From an uncultured Bacteroidales bacterium (GTDB lineage Bacteria > Bacteroidota > Bacteroidia > Bacteroidales > Paludibacteraceae), in contig CALCGR010000141.1 of assembly GCA_937901025.1 (NCBI GenBank), positions 1-18,917 of the forward strand: DNA of 18,917 bases, read 5' to 3'. How positions within the stretch are numbered: the stretch's first letter is position 1; every line of letters begins with the position of its first letter. The notes beneath the pieces are model-generated. The model searched no databases. It was given only the letters and a program-made list of their open reading frames with translations, and was not told the DNA's origin. Position numbers and translations under genes: made by a program. Below, one piece after another: positions 1 to 8,588 of this stretch.

Positions 1-4
1 GATT

Positions 5-322
5 ATGGATGTACAGAAGATACAAACATTATTGAATGGCGAGTTACTGCGCAAGGACTGGGTCCGAAAGCAGTATAGGCTGTTTGCGCTGATTGTGGTA
101 CTGCTGTTCCTCTATATCCTCGGAGGCTATCAGTCGATGCGGCAACAGCGGCATCTCAGTGACCTCAAGCGGGAGGTACGAGAGGCGAAGATGGAGTACC
201 TCACCGTGTCGGCTAAACGGGTGGAGATGACCCGCCAATCGACGATCAGTCGGGAACTGAAGAATAACCAAAGTAAGATAAACGTCAACCGCGTTCCGGT
301 GAAAGCCCTCATAGATAAATGA
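5..322 (+). CDS. ftsL: FtsL-like divisome protein
   Basis: This is a small bitopic membrane protein of 105 residues. It has a basic cytoplasmic N-terminus (about residues 1-25, rich in Lys/Arg just before the membrane), one hydrophobic segment (about 26-43) and a charged, helix-prone periplasmic part (about 45-80) that could form a coiled coil. This is the FtsL plan, and sequence conservation in FtsL is low, so the call rests on architecture and on its place directly before ftsI in the dcw cluster. FtsL normally works with FtsB and FtsQ to recruit and activate FtsW-FtsI at the septum. Its TGA stop overlaps the ftsI start (ATGA). The window opens with GATT before the ATG. The same TGA-TT-ATG arrangement occurs at ftsW/murG, so the preceding gene (rsmH in related genomes) may end at base 2, which cannot be seen. 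Confidence 0.85.
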   Translation: MDVQKIQTLLNGELLRKDWVRKQYRLFALIVVLLFLYILGGYQSMRQQRHLSDLKREVREAKMEYLTVSAKRVEMTRQSTISRELKNNQSKINVNRVPVKALIDK

Positions 323-2148
323 GCGATAAAGAACGAAATACAATCCTGCGTTTTGCCGTAATCTTCCTCGTGATTGTAGCGGGGTTCGTTGCGGTACTGG
401 TGAAGATTGTGCTCATCCAGACCGCGGAGCGTGAGCAGTGGTTGCACATCGCGGAGGGACAGATCAAAAATAACCAGCCCATTCCCGCCACGAGGGGAAA
501 TATCCTCGACTGCAAGGGACGATTGTTAGCGGGCAGTATGCCCCAATATTACGTGATGATGGACACGCGGGTAGAGGCGCTCCACCTCGGCGGCGACACC
601 TTATTCTATTCGCACGTAGGCGAGCTCGCGCAAGGACTCAGTCGCATCATCGGGGACAAGACCCCGGGCGAGTATAAGCAGAAGATGATTGCCAGTTTTA
701 AGACGCCCCACCGCAGAGGGTATTCGGGAAGCGTGATCAAACTGAGCGGACAACGCATCAACTTCTTGCAAAAGAAAGAATTGGAACAGCTGCCCCTCAT
801 CCGACGGGGCAAATATAAGTCCGGCATCACCTTTGAAGAGCAGCACCGCCGCATCAAACCCTTCGGGGAACTGGCGTCCCGCACGATAGGCAGTATCTAC
901 GGCGAGAGCGGTAAAGGCAATGCAGGGTTGGAGAAACGCTTTGAAGTCGAGCTGCGCGGCGTGGACGGTCTGAGCCGTCGCCAGAAGATAGGCGGTCGGT
1001 ACGAGAACGTGGTATTGCAGGAGGCCGAGGACGGGATGGATATCATCACCACCTTGGATGCGGATTTGCAGGATATCGTTTCCTCGTCGCTTAAGACCAA
1101 ACTCGAGGAAGTAGCCGGCGACTGGGGCTGCTGCATCCTCATGGAGACCCAAACGGGAAAGATACGGGCTATCAGTAACCTCGACCGCACGAGTAACGGC
1201 CAGTATTACGAGATGCAGAACCACGCGGTCATGCGCGTCGAACCGGGCAGTACGTTTAAGACGATAGCCCTCATCGCCGCCCTCGACGACGGGAAAGTGC
1301 GCATCACCGATACCGTCAAAGTGTACAAAGACGGATGGAAATATTTCTCAGCCAAGCACTACGACTCGCACCCGAAGGATACAATCTATACCGTTCAGTC
1401 AGCTTTAGCCGTTTCCTCGAATATCGCCCTGGCGAAGATCATCACGAAAGCCTATGAAGGTAGCGCCCGTAAACTGGTGCGCAAACTCGAGAAGATGGGT
1501 CTCAAGGACTCGATGTACTGCGAGATACCGGGGTACGAGTCCGCTCGGATTGACATACCGAACGATACGGTGACGATATCGAAGATGGCCTACGGGTACT
1601 CGGTGGAACTGAGTCCGATGCAGATACTGACGTTCTACAACGCGATAGCGAACGGGGGGAAGATGATTCGGCCGTATATGGTGAGCGAGATACAACAGAA
1701 CGGCGACGCCGTACAGCGGTTTGATACCGAGGTACTCAAGGCGAGCATCTGCAGCGAGCAGACGCTGAGCGACATACGCAAATGTCTGCACGACGTGGTA
1801 TGGGACAATAACCTGGGTACCGCGAGCGTGAGACTATGGAAAGGCAAGGTGGCGGCACTCAAGGCGCAGAGTGAACTGGTGCCCATAGCCGGTAAGACGG
1901 GTACGGCGCAATTATTTATGAACGGGCATTATTCGGGACATAACCACCGCATGACATTCGTCGGGTATTTCCCCGAGCAGGCCCCCCAATACACGTGTAT
2001 CTGCATGATCAATAACCCCAAGAACTACCCCTCCTACGATGCCGGATACGATTGCGGAAACGTAGTAAGGGCCGTAGCGGAACGAACGATAGCGTATTCG
2101 GATTATTATACGTTTGAGGGGGATAGTTTAGTACTCAAAAAATGGTAA
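319..2148 (+). CDS. ftsI: Class B penicillin-binding protein FtsI (PBP3), septal peptidoglycan transpeptidase
   Basis: This septal D,D-transpeptidase cross-links new peptidoglycan as partner of FtsW. Of its 609 residues, 1-10 are cytoplasmic and about 11-33 form the signal anchor. The PBP dimerisation domain follows, with its RGNILDCKGRLLA motif at 59-71 (Cys stands where Arg is common), and then the transpeptidase domain. The three active-site motifs are intact: STFK at 311-314 (Ser311 nucleophile), SSN at 366-368 and KTG at 526-528. The protein stops about 80 residues after KTG. Many Bacteroidales FtsI proteins run on to about 700 residues with a C-terminal PASTA domain, which is not present here. 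The start overlaps the ftsL stop by 4 bp, suggesting translational coupling. A 4-bp gap separates it from murE. Confidence 0.95.
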   Translation: MSDKERNTILRFAVIFLVIVAGFVAVLVKIVLIQTAEREQWLHIAEGQIKNNQPIPATRGNILDCKGRLLAGSMPQYYVMMDTRVEALHLGGDTLFYSHVGELAQGLSRIIGDKTPGEYKQKMIASFKTPHRRGYSGSVIKLSGQRINFLQKKELEQLPLIRRGKYKSGITFEEQHRRIKPFGELASRTIGSIYGESGKGNAGLEKRFEVELRGVDGLSRRQKIGGRYENVVLQEAEDGMDIITTLDADLQDIVSSSLKTKLEEVAGDWGCCILMETQTGKIRAISNLDRTSNGQYYEMQNHAVMRVEPGSTFKTIALIAALDDGKVRITDTVKVYKDGWKYFSAKHYDSHPKDTIYTVQSALAVSSNIALAKIITKAYEGSARKLVRKLEKMGLKDSMYCEIPGYESARIDIPNDTVTISKMAYGYSVELSPMQILTFYNAIANGGKMIRPYMVSEIQQNGDAVQRFDTEVLKASICSEQTLSDIRKCLHDVVWDNNLGTASVRLWKGKVAALKAQSELVPIAGKTGTAQLFMNGHYSGHNHRMTFVGYFPEQAPQYTCICMINNPKNYPSYDAGYDCGNVVRAVAERTIAYSDYYTFEGDSLVLKKW

Positions 2149-2152
2149 CGAT

Positions 2153-3598
2153 ATGAAACTCAAAGACTTATTGGTAGGTGTAACGACGAAAGCGGTGCAC
2201 GGCAGTATAGAGACAGACATCCGTCAACTGCAGTTCGACTCGCGCAAGACGGAGACGGGGGATGTGTTCGTAGCCCAGACGGGTACCGCCGTAGACGGAC
2301 ACACGTTTATTGAGGCGTGCGTGAACCAAGGTGCGAAAGCCGTTGTTTGCGAGCGGTTGCCCGAGACGCTTCATCCCGATTGCACATATATTCAGGTAGA
2401 GGATACGAACAAGGCTTTGGGTCTGATGGCAAGCAACTACTATGGTCGTCCAAGCGAGCGGTTAACCCTCGTCGGTGTGACGGGTACGAACGGGAAGACG
2501 ACGATTGCCACCTTATTATATAAACTCGTGCGCGCGTTAGGTCATAAGGCGGGACTGCTCTCGACGGTCATTAACTACATCGAGGACGAAGCCGTCCCCA
2601 GCACCCATACGACCCCCGATGCGCTGGAGCTCAACGCTTTACTCAGGCGGATGGTAGATGCCGGGTGCGCATACTGTTTTATGGAGGTCAGCAGTCACTC
2701 GATTGCGCAGGAGCGCATCGCAGGTCTTGACTTCGACGGGGCACTATTCACGAACCTGACCCGCGACCATATTGATTACCACAAGACGTTTGATAACTAC
2801 CGCGACACGAAGAAACGGCTCTTCGACGCCTTGAAGAAGAGTGCCTTCGCGGTGACGAATAAAGATGATAAGAACGGACTTGTGATGACCCAGAACACGA
2901 AAGCCGCCGTACACACCTACTCCACCCGCGCGATGGCCGATTACAAGGCGCAGATACTGGAGGAAGGGTTTGAGGGGATGATGCTCTCCATCAACGGTAA
3001 GGAAGTGTTTGTACCGCTCGTGGGCAGGTTCAATGTAAGCAACTTGCTCTGCATCTACGGTGCGGCATTGTGCCTCGGGTTCGAGGAACTGGATGTACTG
3101 CGCACCCTCTCGACGCTGACGCCCGTCAACGGACGTTTTGAAGCGATGCGCAGCCCCAAGGGGTGGACGGCCATCATCGATTATGCGCATACGCCGGATG
3201 CGGTGGATAATGTGATACAGACGATTCACGAGATCCTCGGCGATAAAGGTCAACTGATTACCGTGGTCGGTTGCGGTGGCAACCGCGATAAAGGCAAGCG
3301 ACCGATGATGGCGCAGATTGCCAAACAGGGTTCCGACCAACTGATCCTCACGAGCGATAACCCCCGCGACGAGGAACCGAAGGACATCTTGAAAGACATG
3401 ACCGATGGCCTGAGCGAGGAGCAGATGCGCTCCACCCTCGTCATCGAGGACCGCGAGACGGCCATCAAGACCGCATGCCTGATGGCCAAGGCGGGGGATG
3501 TGATTCTCGTAGCCGGCAAGGGGCACGAGGATTACCAAATAATCAAAGGTGTAAAGCATCATTTTGATGACCACGAACAAGTACAAAAGTATCTATAA
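2153..3598 (+). CDS. murE: UDP-N-acetylmuramoyl-L-alanyl-D-glutamate--2,6-diaminopimelate ligase MurE
   Basis: This cytoplasmic ATP-dependent Mur ligase adds the third stem-peptide residue to UDP-MurNAc-L-Ala-D-Glu. All three Mur domains are present in 481 residues: the N-terminal UDP-binding domain (about 1-100), the central ATPase with P-loop GTNGKTT at 111-117, and the C-terminal domain. Lys220, in the Y-x-x-T-K-x-x-L-F context, lines up with the carbamylated lysine of the family. DNPR at 402-405 is the signature of enzymes that take meso-diaminopimelate, with Arg contacting the mDAP carboxylate, and GKGHE follows at 455-459. The wall is therefore predicted to be mDAP type. It lies between ftsI (4-bp gap) and mraY (2-bp gap) in a tightly packed operon. 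Length is normal for the family. Confidence 0.97.
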   Translation: MKLKDLLVGVTTKAVHGSIETDIRQLQFDSRKTETGDVFVAQTGTAVDGHTFIEACVNQGAKAVVCERLPETLHPDCTYIQVEDTNKALGLMASNYYGRPSERLTLVGVTGTNGKTTIATLLYKLVRALGHKAGLLSTVINYIEDEAVPSTHTTPDALELNALLRRMVDAGCAYCFMEVSSHSIAQERIAGLDFDGALFTNLTRDHIDYHKTFDNYRDTKKRLFDALKKSAFAVTNKDDKNGLVMTQNTKAAVHTYSTRAMADYKAQILEEGFEGMMLSINGKEVFVPLVGRFNVSNLLCIYGAALCLGFEELDVLRTLSTLTPVNGRFEAMRSPKGWTAIIDYAHTPDAVDNVIQTIHEILGDKGQLITVVGCGGNRDKGKRPMMAQIAKQGSDQLILTSDNPRDEEPKDILKDMTDGLSEEQMRSTLVIEDRETAIKTACLMAKAGDVILVAGKGHEDYQIIKGVKHHFDDHEQVQKYL

Positions 3599-3600
3599 TT

Positions 3601-4872
3601 ATGTTATACAATTTATTTTCGTATTTAGGGCAGTTCCCGGGAGCGAGGTTGATGACCTATATCTCCTTTAGGGCGATATTAGCGGCTGTGATTGCGCTGC
3701 TAATCAGTATTTTCTTTGGTGATTACTTCATCAACTTACTGCACCGCAAAAACATCTCAGAAACCCAACGGGACGAGAAGATTGATCCGTTTAATGTAGG
3801 CAAAAAAGGTGTACCGACGATGGGCGGCATCGTGATTCTGGTGAGTATCCTCATCCCTTGTCTGCTGTTGGGCAAACTGAGCAACATCTATATGCTGCTT
3901 ATGCTCGTGACGGCGATGCTGCTGGGTCTCATCGGTTTTGCAGACGACTACATCAAGACCTTCAAGCACAACAAAGACGGTTTGAACGGTTGGGTGAAGA
4001 TCGGGGGTCAAGTGCTGCTGGGTCTGATCGTAGGTCTGACGCTGCGTTATAGTCCCGCCACGGTGATGAACGAGACGGTCAACACCCGCATCGAGAATAA
4101 TATCGAGGTGGTAGAGAAGACCCCTGCCGTCAAGTCCACCCGCACGACGATTCCGTTTTTTAAGAACCACAACTGCAACTACGCGGACATGTTCACTTTC
4201 CTCGGGGAAGCGAATAAGTACCGCGCCGGTTGGATATTCTTCGTGATACTCACCATCCTCGTAGTAGCCGCGGTAAGCAATGGTGCTAACCTCAACGACG
4301 GACTCGACGGGATGTGCGCCGGTAACTCCGCCATCATTGGAGCGGCACTGATCGTACTGGCATACGTAAGCGGTAGTACGGTGTGGGCGGATTATTTCGA
4401 CGTGATGTATATCCCCGGCAGCGAGGAACTCGTTGTGTTCCTGGCAGCGTTTGTGGGAGCACTGATTGGTTTTATCTGGTGGAACGGTTTCCCGGCACAG
4501 ATCTTCATGGGCGACACCGGTTCACTGGCGATAGGCGGTATCATCGGCGTGAGTGCCGTGATTATCCATAAGGAGTTGCTGCTGCCCATCCTCTGCGGGG
4601 TGTTCCTGATGGAGAGTCTGAGCGTGATCATCCAAACCCGCGTCTATAAATGGGGCAAACGCAAAGGTCAGCACATCCGCGTATGGAAACGCACGCCGCT
4701 GCACGACCATTTCCGCACGTCGGTAGAGATGGTGCTCAAAAACGATCCCACGTGTACCATCCTGTTCAAAGGTCGCAAACACCTCGATCACGAGACGAAG
4801 ATTGTATTGCGCTTCTGCATCGTGACCCTGATCTTAGCGGCGATAACGATTTTGACTTTGAAGATTAGATAA
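3601..4872 (+). CDS. mraY: Phospho-N-acetylmuramoyl-pentapeptide transferase MraY
   Basis: This polytopic inner-membrane enzyme transfers phospho-MurNAc-pentapeptide from UDP to undecaprenyl phosphate, making lipid I. The 423 residues hold about ten hydrophobic segments and the family's polar motifs: FADDYIK around Asp115-Asp116, NLNDGLDG at 230-237, MGDTGS at 303-308 (catalytic Asp305) and a histidine-loop variant, TPLHDHF, at 365-371. The last motif is HHH in proteobacteria; the LHDHF form and the 45-residue polar stretch between about 150 and 195 match what I know of Bacteroidota MraY. The stop of murE and the ATG are 2 bp apart, and murD follows after one base. The start is an ATT-ATG context with no Shine-Dalgarno sequence. 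Confidence 0.97.
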   Translation: MLYNLFSYLGQFPGARLMTYISFRAILAAVIALLISIFFGDYFINLLHRKNISETQRDEKIDPFNVGKKGVPTMGGIVILVSILIPCLLLGKLSNIYMLLMLVTAMLLGLIGFADDYIKTFKHNKDGLNGWVKIGGQVLLGLIVGLTLRYSPATVMNETVNTRIENNIEVVEKTPAVKSTRTTIPFFKNHNCNYADMFTFLGEANKYRAGWIFFVILTILVVAAVSNGANLNDGLDGMCAGNSAIIGAALIVLAYVSGSTVWADYFDVMYIPGSEELVVFLAAFVGALIGFIWWNGFPAQIFMGDTGSLAIGGIIGVSAVIIHKELLLPILCGVFLMESLSVIIQTRVYKWGKRKGQHIRVWKRTPLHDHFRTSVEMVLKNDPTCTILFKGRKHLDHETKIVLRFCIVTLILAAITILTLKIR

Positions 4873-4873
4873 T

Positions 4874-6214
4874 ATGAAAAGACTGGTAGTTTTAGGGGCC
4901 GGGGAGAGCGGTACAGGTGCCGCTATCCTAGCCAAAGAGAAAGGGTACGAAGTGTTCGTAAGCGATATGGGGACCATTCAGCCCACCTATCGGGCGATGC
5001 TCGAACAAAACGGTATCGAATGGGAAGACGGGCACCATACAGAGGCGCTCATCCTCAATGCCGACGAGGTAGTGAAGAGTCCGGGTATCCCGTTGACAGC
5101 CCCCCTCATCGTGGCGCTGCAAGCCAAGGGCACGCCCGTAATCTCGGAGATTGAGTTTGCGGCCCGCTATACGAATGCAAAGATGATCTGCATCACCGGC
5201 AGTAATGGTAAGACGACCACCACGACGCTTATCTACGAGATCTTGCGTCGCGCAGGACTGGATGTCGGACTGGCGGGGAACATCGGTAACTCGTTGGCAC
5301 TACAGGTAGCGCACGAGCACCACGATTACTACGTCATCGAACTGAGTTCGTTCCAACTGGATAACATGTACGACTTCAGGGCGAACATCGCCATCTTGAT
5401 GAACATCACGCCCGACCATTTGGACCGGTATAACTTCGAGTTCCAGAACTACGTGAATGCGAAGTTCCGCATCACCCGCAACCAGACCGCTGATGACGCT
5501 TTCATCTATTGGTCTCAGGACCCGGTGATTGAGCGCGAGCTCAAGAAACTCCATATCGGCGCTACCCTCTATCCCTTCGGCGGGAGCGAGGACTCCGGCA
5601 ATGCCGCATATATCTGCATGAATGACCTCGTCGTACAAGCCGATCCGACCTACGAGCCGTTGGTTATACCCACCGCCGAGATCGGTATCCAAGGCAAGCA
5701 CAACCAACTGAACTCGATGGCTGCCTCGATTGCGGCACAGATCTTACATATCCAAAACAGCGTCATTCGCGAGTCGCTGCAACAGTTCCAAGGGGTCAGT
5801 CACCGCATGCAGTATGTAGCGACAATCAGGGGCGTGAGATGGATCAATGACTCGAAAGCTACGAACGTGGACTCCTGCTGGTACGCGTTGGAGGCGATGA
5901 CCACCCCGACGGTTCTCATCCTCGGCGGCAAGGACAAAGGCAACGATTATCAGGCGATTGCTGACCTCGTCAAGCAGAAATGTCGCACCCTTATTTTTAT
6001 GGGACTGCATAACGAAAAACTCATCGATTTCTTTAAGGACTTCGGTATCCCTTATGTCTCGACGGATAACCTGAACGACGCCATTCAGGCGGCCTATCAG
6101 GCAGCAAGGGAAGGGGATACGGTATTGCTGTCGCCCTGCTGCGCGAGCTTCGATTTGTTCAAGTCCTATGAGGATCGAGGGGACCAATTCATGAACGCCG
6201 TCAAACGATTATGA
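4874..6214 (+). CDS. murD: UDP-N-acetylmuramoyl-L-alanine--D-glutamate ligase MurD
   Basis: This cytoplasmic Mur ligase adds D-glutamate to UDP-MurNAc-L-Ala. Of its 446 residues, the N-terminal Rossmann-like domain begins with VLGAGESG at 6-13 and contains KSPGIP at 68-73, a hallmark of MurD. The ATPase domain has GSNGKTT at 109-115 and AGNIG at 134-138. The C-terminal domain contains the SHRMQ and NDSKATN motifs and ends in a LSPCCASFD signature followed by a FKSYEDRGDQF stretch. The Asn-Asp-Ser-Lys-Ala-Thr-Asn motif separates MurD clearly from MurC, MurE and MurF. The gene begins 1 bp after mraY, and its TGA stop overlaps the ftsW ATG by 4 bp. Confidence 0.97.
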   Translation: MKRLVVLGAGESGTGAAILAKEKGYEVFVSDMGTIQPTYRAMLEQNGIEWEDGHHTEALILNADEVVKSPGIPLTAPLIVALQAKGTPVISEIEFAARYTNAKMICITGSNGKTTTTTLIYEILRRAGLDVGLAGNIGNSLALQVAHEHHDYYVIELSSFQLDNMYDFRANIAILMNITPDHLDRYNFEFQNYVNAKFRITRNQTADDAFIYWSQDPVIERELKKLHIGATLYPFGGSEDSGNAAYICMNDLVVQADPTYEPLVIPTAEIGIQGKHNQLNSMAASIAAQILHIQNSVIRESLQQFQGVSHRMQYVATIRGVRWINDSKATNVDSCWYALEAMTTPTVLILGGKDKGNDYQAIADLVKQKCRTLIFMGLHNEKLIDFFKDFGIPYVSTDNLNDAIQAAYQAAREGDTVLLSPCCASFDLFKSYEDRGDQFMNAVKRL

Positions 6215-7470
6215 AAAGACGCATTAACACCCAATATGTAGACAAGACCTTCTGGGGACTGTTCATCGCGTTGATTGCGGTAGCGATCATCGCGCTGTTC
6301 TCGGCGAGCAGTACGCTCGTTTACGAGAAGCAGTCGGCTCTGGGTCCGATAGGACAGCAGTTGCTGTTCATCGGTATGGGGCTGGTGGCAGCCTACTTCA
6401 TTCAGTTCCTGCCTACGGCTTTCATCCGTCTGGGCGGGTATGTACTCCTCGGTTTTTCGCTCGTGTGTATGTACCTTATGCTCATCCCCGGTAACCCGTT
6501 TGTGGTGACCCACAACGAGGCGGCGCGGTGGTTTAATCTGTTCGGGTTCGTGTTCCAGCCCTCGGAACTGGCGAAGCTGTCGCTGATTATCGTAGTGGCG
6601 GATTTGTTATCACGGGCGCAGACGGAGGCGGAGAAAGTGAAATACTTCTGGTGGACCTTAGGTATCACCGCCTTGACGATATTACCCATCCTCACGAATA
6701 ACCTCTCAACGGCGGTACTACTGGCGATGATTGTCGTAATCCTATGGATTCTGGCGCGCGTACCGATGAAGTATATCGGTGCGGTGATAGGCGTAGCGGT
6801 AGTGGTGCTGGCGTTAGGTTACTGCTTCGTGGAGTTTGCGTACGTAAGGCCCCATAAGCAGATGAAAGGAATGATGTCCCGTGCGGTGACCTGGGTAAAC
6901 CGTATCGACGATATGGTGAGCGAGGCGGACGATGCCGCCGAGTTTAAACTAACCGACGACAACTACCAGCGCTCGATTGCTAAGGTAGCGATTGCCCGCG
7001 GCGGGTTATCGCCCTTTGGTGTACTGCCGGGCAACAGTAAGGAGCGCGATTTCCTGCCCCTCGCTTTTGCCGATTATATCTTTGCTATCATCGTAGAGGA
7101 GACGGGAATCGTAGGAGCTATTGTGCTTATTTTCCTATACCTATTCATCCTCTTCCGCGCCTGCTGGGCGAGCAGTCGGTTTGCCGACTATGCGTCGATG
7201 TTGATGGTGATGGGTCTGGCGCTGATGATTACCTGTCAGGCACTGATATCGATGATGGTAGCGGTGGGGATAGGTCCGGTGACGGGGCAACCGTTACCAT
7301 TGATTTCCCGCGGCGGAACGAGTGTGTTGATAACGAGTGTTTATTTCGGGGTGATGCTCTGCGTGAGTCGTGAGCAGACCCTCAAGAGTGAACAGCGAAA
7401 TAATGTGATACGACAATCGAAAGAGGATATCCCGGATATCATCTTTGACGATTCTAACTTACCTTATTGA
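6211..7470 (+). CDS. ftsW: SEDS peptidoglycan glycosyltransferase FtsW
   Basis: FtsW is the septal lipid II polymerase that acts with FtsI. The 419 residues contain about ten membrane segments. Recognisable SEDS motifs are ARWFNLFGFVFQPSELAK (105-122), GNSKERDFLP (274-283) leading into FADYIFAIIVEE (286-297), where Asp288 matches the catalytic Asp of the family, and TGQPLPLISRGGTS at 358-371. The loop that reads E-x-D-L-G in proteobacteria is NNLST here (163-167), a change I believe is common in Bacteroidota. A cytoplasmic tail of about 35 polar residues follows the last helix. FtsW rather than RodA is chosen because of its place between murD and murG. It overlaps murD by 4 bp and ends 2 bp before the murG ATG. 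Confidence 0.95.
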   Translation: MKRRINTQYVDKTFWGLFIALIAVAIIALFSASSTLVYEKQSALGPIGQQLLFIGMGLVAAYFIQFLPTAFIRLGGYVLLGFSLVCMYLMLIPGNPFVVTHNEAARWFNLFGFVFQPSELAKLSLIIVVADLLSRAQTEAEKVKYFWWTLGITALTILPILTNNLSTAVLLAMIVVILWILARVPMKYIGAVIGVAVVVLALGYCFVEFAYVRPHKQMKGMMSRAVTWVNRIDDMVSEADDAAEFKLTDDNYQRSIAKVAIARGGLSPFGVLPGNSKERDFLPLAFADYIFAIIVEETGIVGAIVLIFLYLFILFRACWASSRFADYASMLMVMGLALMITCQALISMMVAVGIGPVTGQPLPLISRGGTSVLITSVYFGVMLCVSREQTLKSEQRNNVIRQSKEDIPDIIFDDSNLPY

Positions 7471-7472
7471 TT

Positions 7473-8588
7473 ATGAGATACCTCATCAGCGGAGGCGGAA
7501 CCGGAGGTCACATCTTCCCCGCCATTAGTATTGCCAATGCGATTAAAGAACTGGACAGCGAGGCCACGATTCTGTTTGTCGGTGCGCTCGGCCGTATGGA
7601 GATGGAACGCGTACCGCAAGCGGGTTACGAGATTGTAGGGCTACCCGTACAAGGGTTCAACCGCAGCCGGCCCTGGAAGAACTTCCGCGTGGTGATAAAC
7701 CTTCTGCGCTCGCTTAGGCAAGCAAAGAAGATCATTCGCGATTTCCGTCCCGATGTAGGGGTAGGCGTAGGCGGATACGCCAGCGGGGCGGCCATGCGCG
7801 TCGCTGCTAAGATGGGCATTCCTATTCTGCTGCAAGAGCAAAACGGGTTTGCGGGATTGACGAATAAGATGTTGCGCAACGAGGCAAAGACGATTTGCGT
7901 AGCCTACGAACATATGGAGCGTTTCTTCCCGAAGGATAAGATTATCCTCACCGGTAATCCCGTACGGCAGAACCTGACGCAAGGGACAAAAAAGGGCGCT
8001 ATCGCCTACCTTAAACAGGAGTTTGGCAAGACGCTCGACACTCAGCATAAGACGTTGCTCATCATCGGCGGATCGCTGGGGGCAAGGACCATCAATGAGA
8101 GTTTAATGAAGGATATCCGTTTGCTACTCGACAAAGAGATACAGGTCATCTGGCAGACGGGAAAAATCTATTTCGACAAGATACGCCAATCGCTGCAAGC
8201 GGAAGGGTTATGGGATCAGCCGGGGCTCGTTGTGACCCCGTTTATCAGTAACATGCCGGATGTGTATGCGTTAGCGGATTTAGTCATCTCCCGTGCGGGT
8301 GCCAGTTCGATCTCGGAGCTCTGTTTGCTGGGCAAGCCCTCCGTACTCGTTCCCTCCCCGAACGTAGCGGAAGACCATCAGACGCACAACGCCATGGCAC
8401 TCGTCAACAAAGATGCTGCCGTACTCGTGAAGGATATAGAGGCCAAAGACCAATTAGTTCCGACCGCGGTCGAACTCATCGGCGACGATAAACGCCTCCA
8501 AACATTGCACACGAATGTGCTACAATTAGCGCAAACCGATTCCGCTACCCGTATAGCTAAAGAAGTAATCAAACTATGTCAACACTGA
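7473..8588 (+). CDS. murG: UDP-N-acetylglucosamine--undecaprenyl-pyrophosphoryl-MurNAc-pentapeptide GlcNAc transferase MurG
   Basis: MurG is a GT28-family, GT-B-fold glycosyltransferase on the cytoplasmic face of the membrane that adds GlcNAc to lipid I to give lipid II. The 371-residue product starts directly with the family signature MRYLISGGGTGGH (donor/acceptor glycine-rich loop 7-12, His13). It continues with GVGGYASG at 98-105, EQN at 122-124, GNPVR at 161-165, GGSLGA at 199-204 and the UDP-GlcNAc region SRAGASSISE at 273-282. The ATG at 7473 is preferred to an in-frame TTG at 7467, because the TTG would overlap the ftsW stop and add two residues outside the family consensus. In this genome murC does not follow. 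The stop lies 13 bp inside the next gene. Confidence 0.96.
   Translation: MRYLISGGGTGGHIFPAISIANAIKELDSEATILFVGALGRMEMERVPQAGYEIVGLPVQGFNRSRPWKNFRVVINLLRSLRQAKKIIRDFRPDVGVGVGGYASGAAMRVAAKMGIPILLQEQNGFAGLTNKMLRNEAKTICVAYEHMERFFPKDKIILTGNPVRQNLTQGTKKGAIAYLKQEFGKTLDTQHKTLLIIGGSLGARTINESLMKDIRLLLDKEIQVIWQTGKIYFDKIRQSLQAEGLWDQPGLVVTPFISNMPDVYALADLVISRAGASSISELCLLGKPSVLVPSPNVAEDHQTHNAMALVNKDAAVLVKDIEAKDQLVPTAVELIGDDKRLQTLHTNVLQLAQTDSATRIAKEVIKLCQH

Noticed and set aside
2744..3586. 280-codon open frame on the minus strand opposite murE
   Set aside because: It lies wholly within murE, which has all family motifs. The translation is not recognisable as any family and is explained by the codon bias of the true gene. 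The same holds for long opposite-strand frames in ftsI (601-1224), tsaD (13876-14517), waaA (15205-15804) and the protease gene (17505-18059).
7467..7472. TTG start for murG two codons upstream
   Set aside because: It would overlap the ftsW stop region and add Met-Ile before the canonical MRYLISGGGTGGH start. The ATG at 7473 fits the family and the TGA-TT-ATG pattern.
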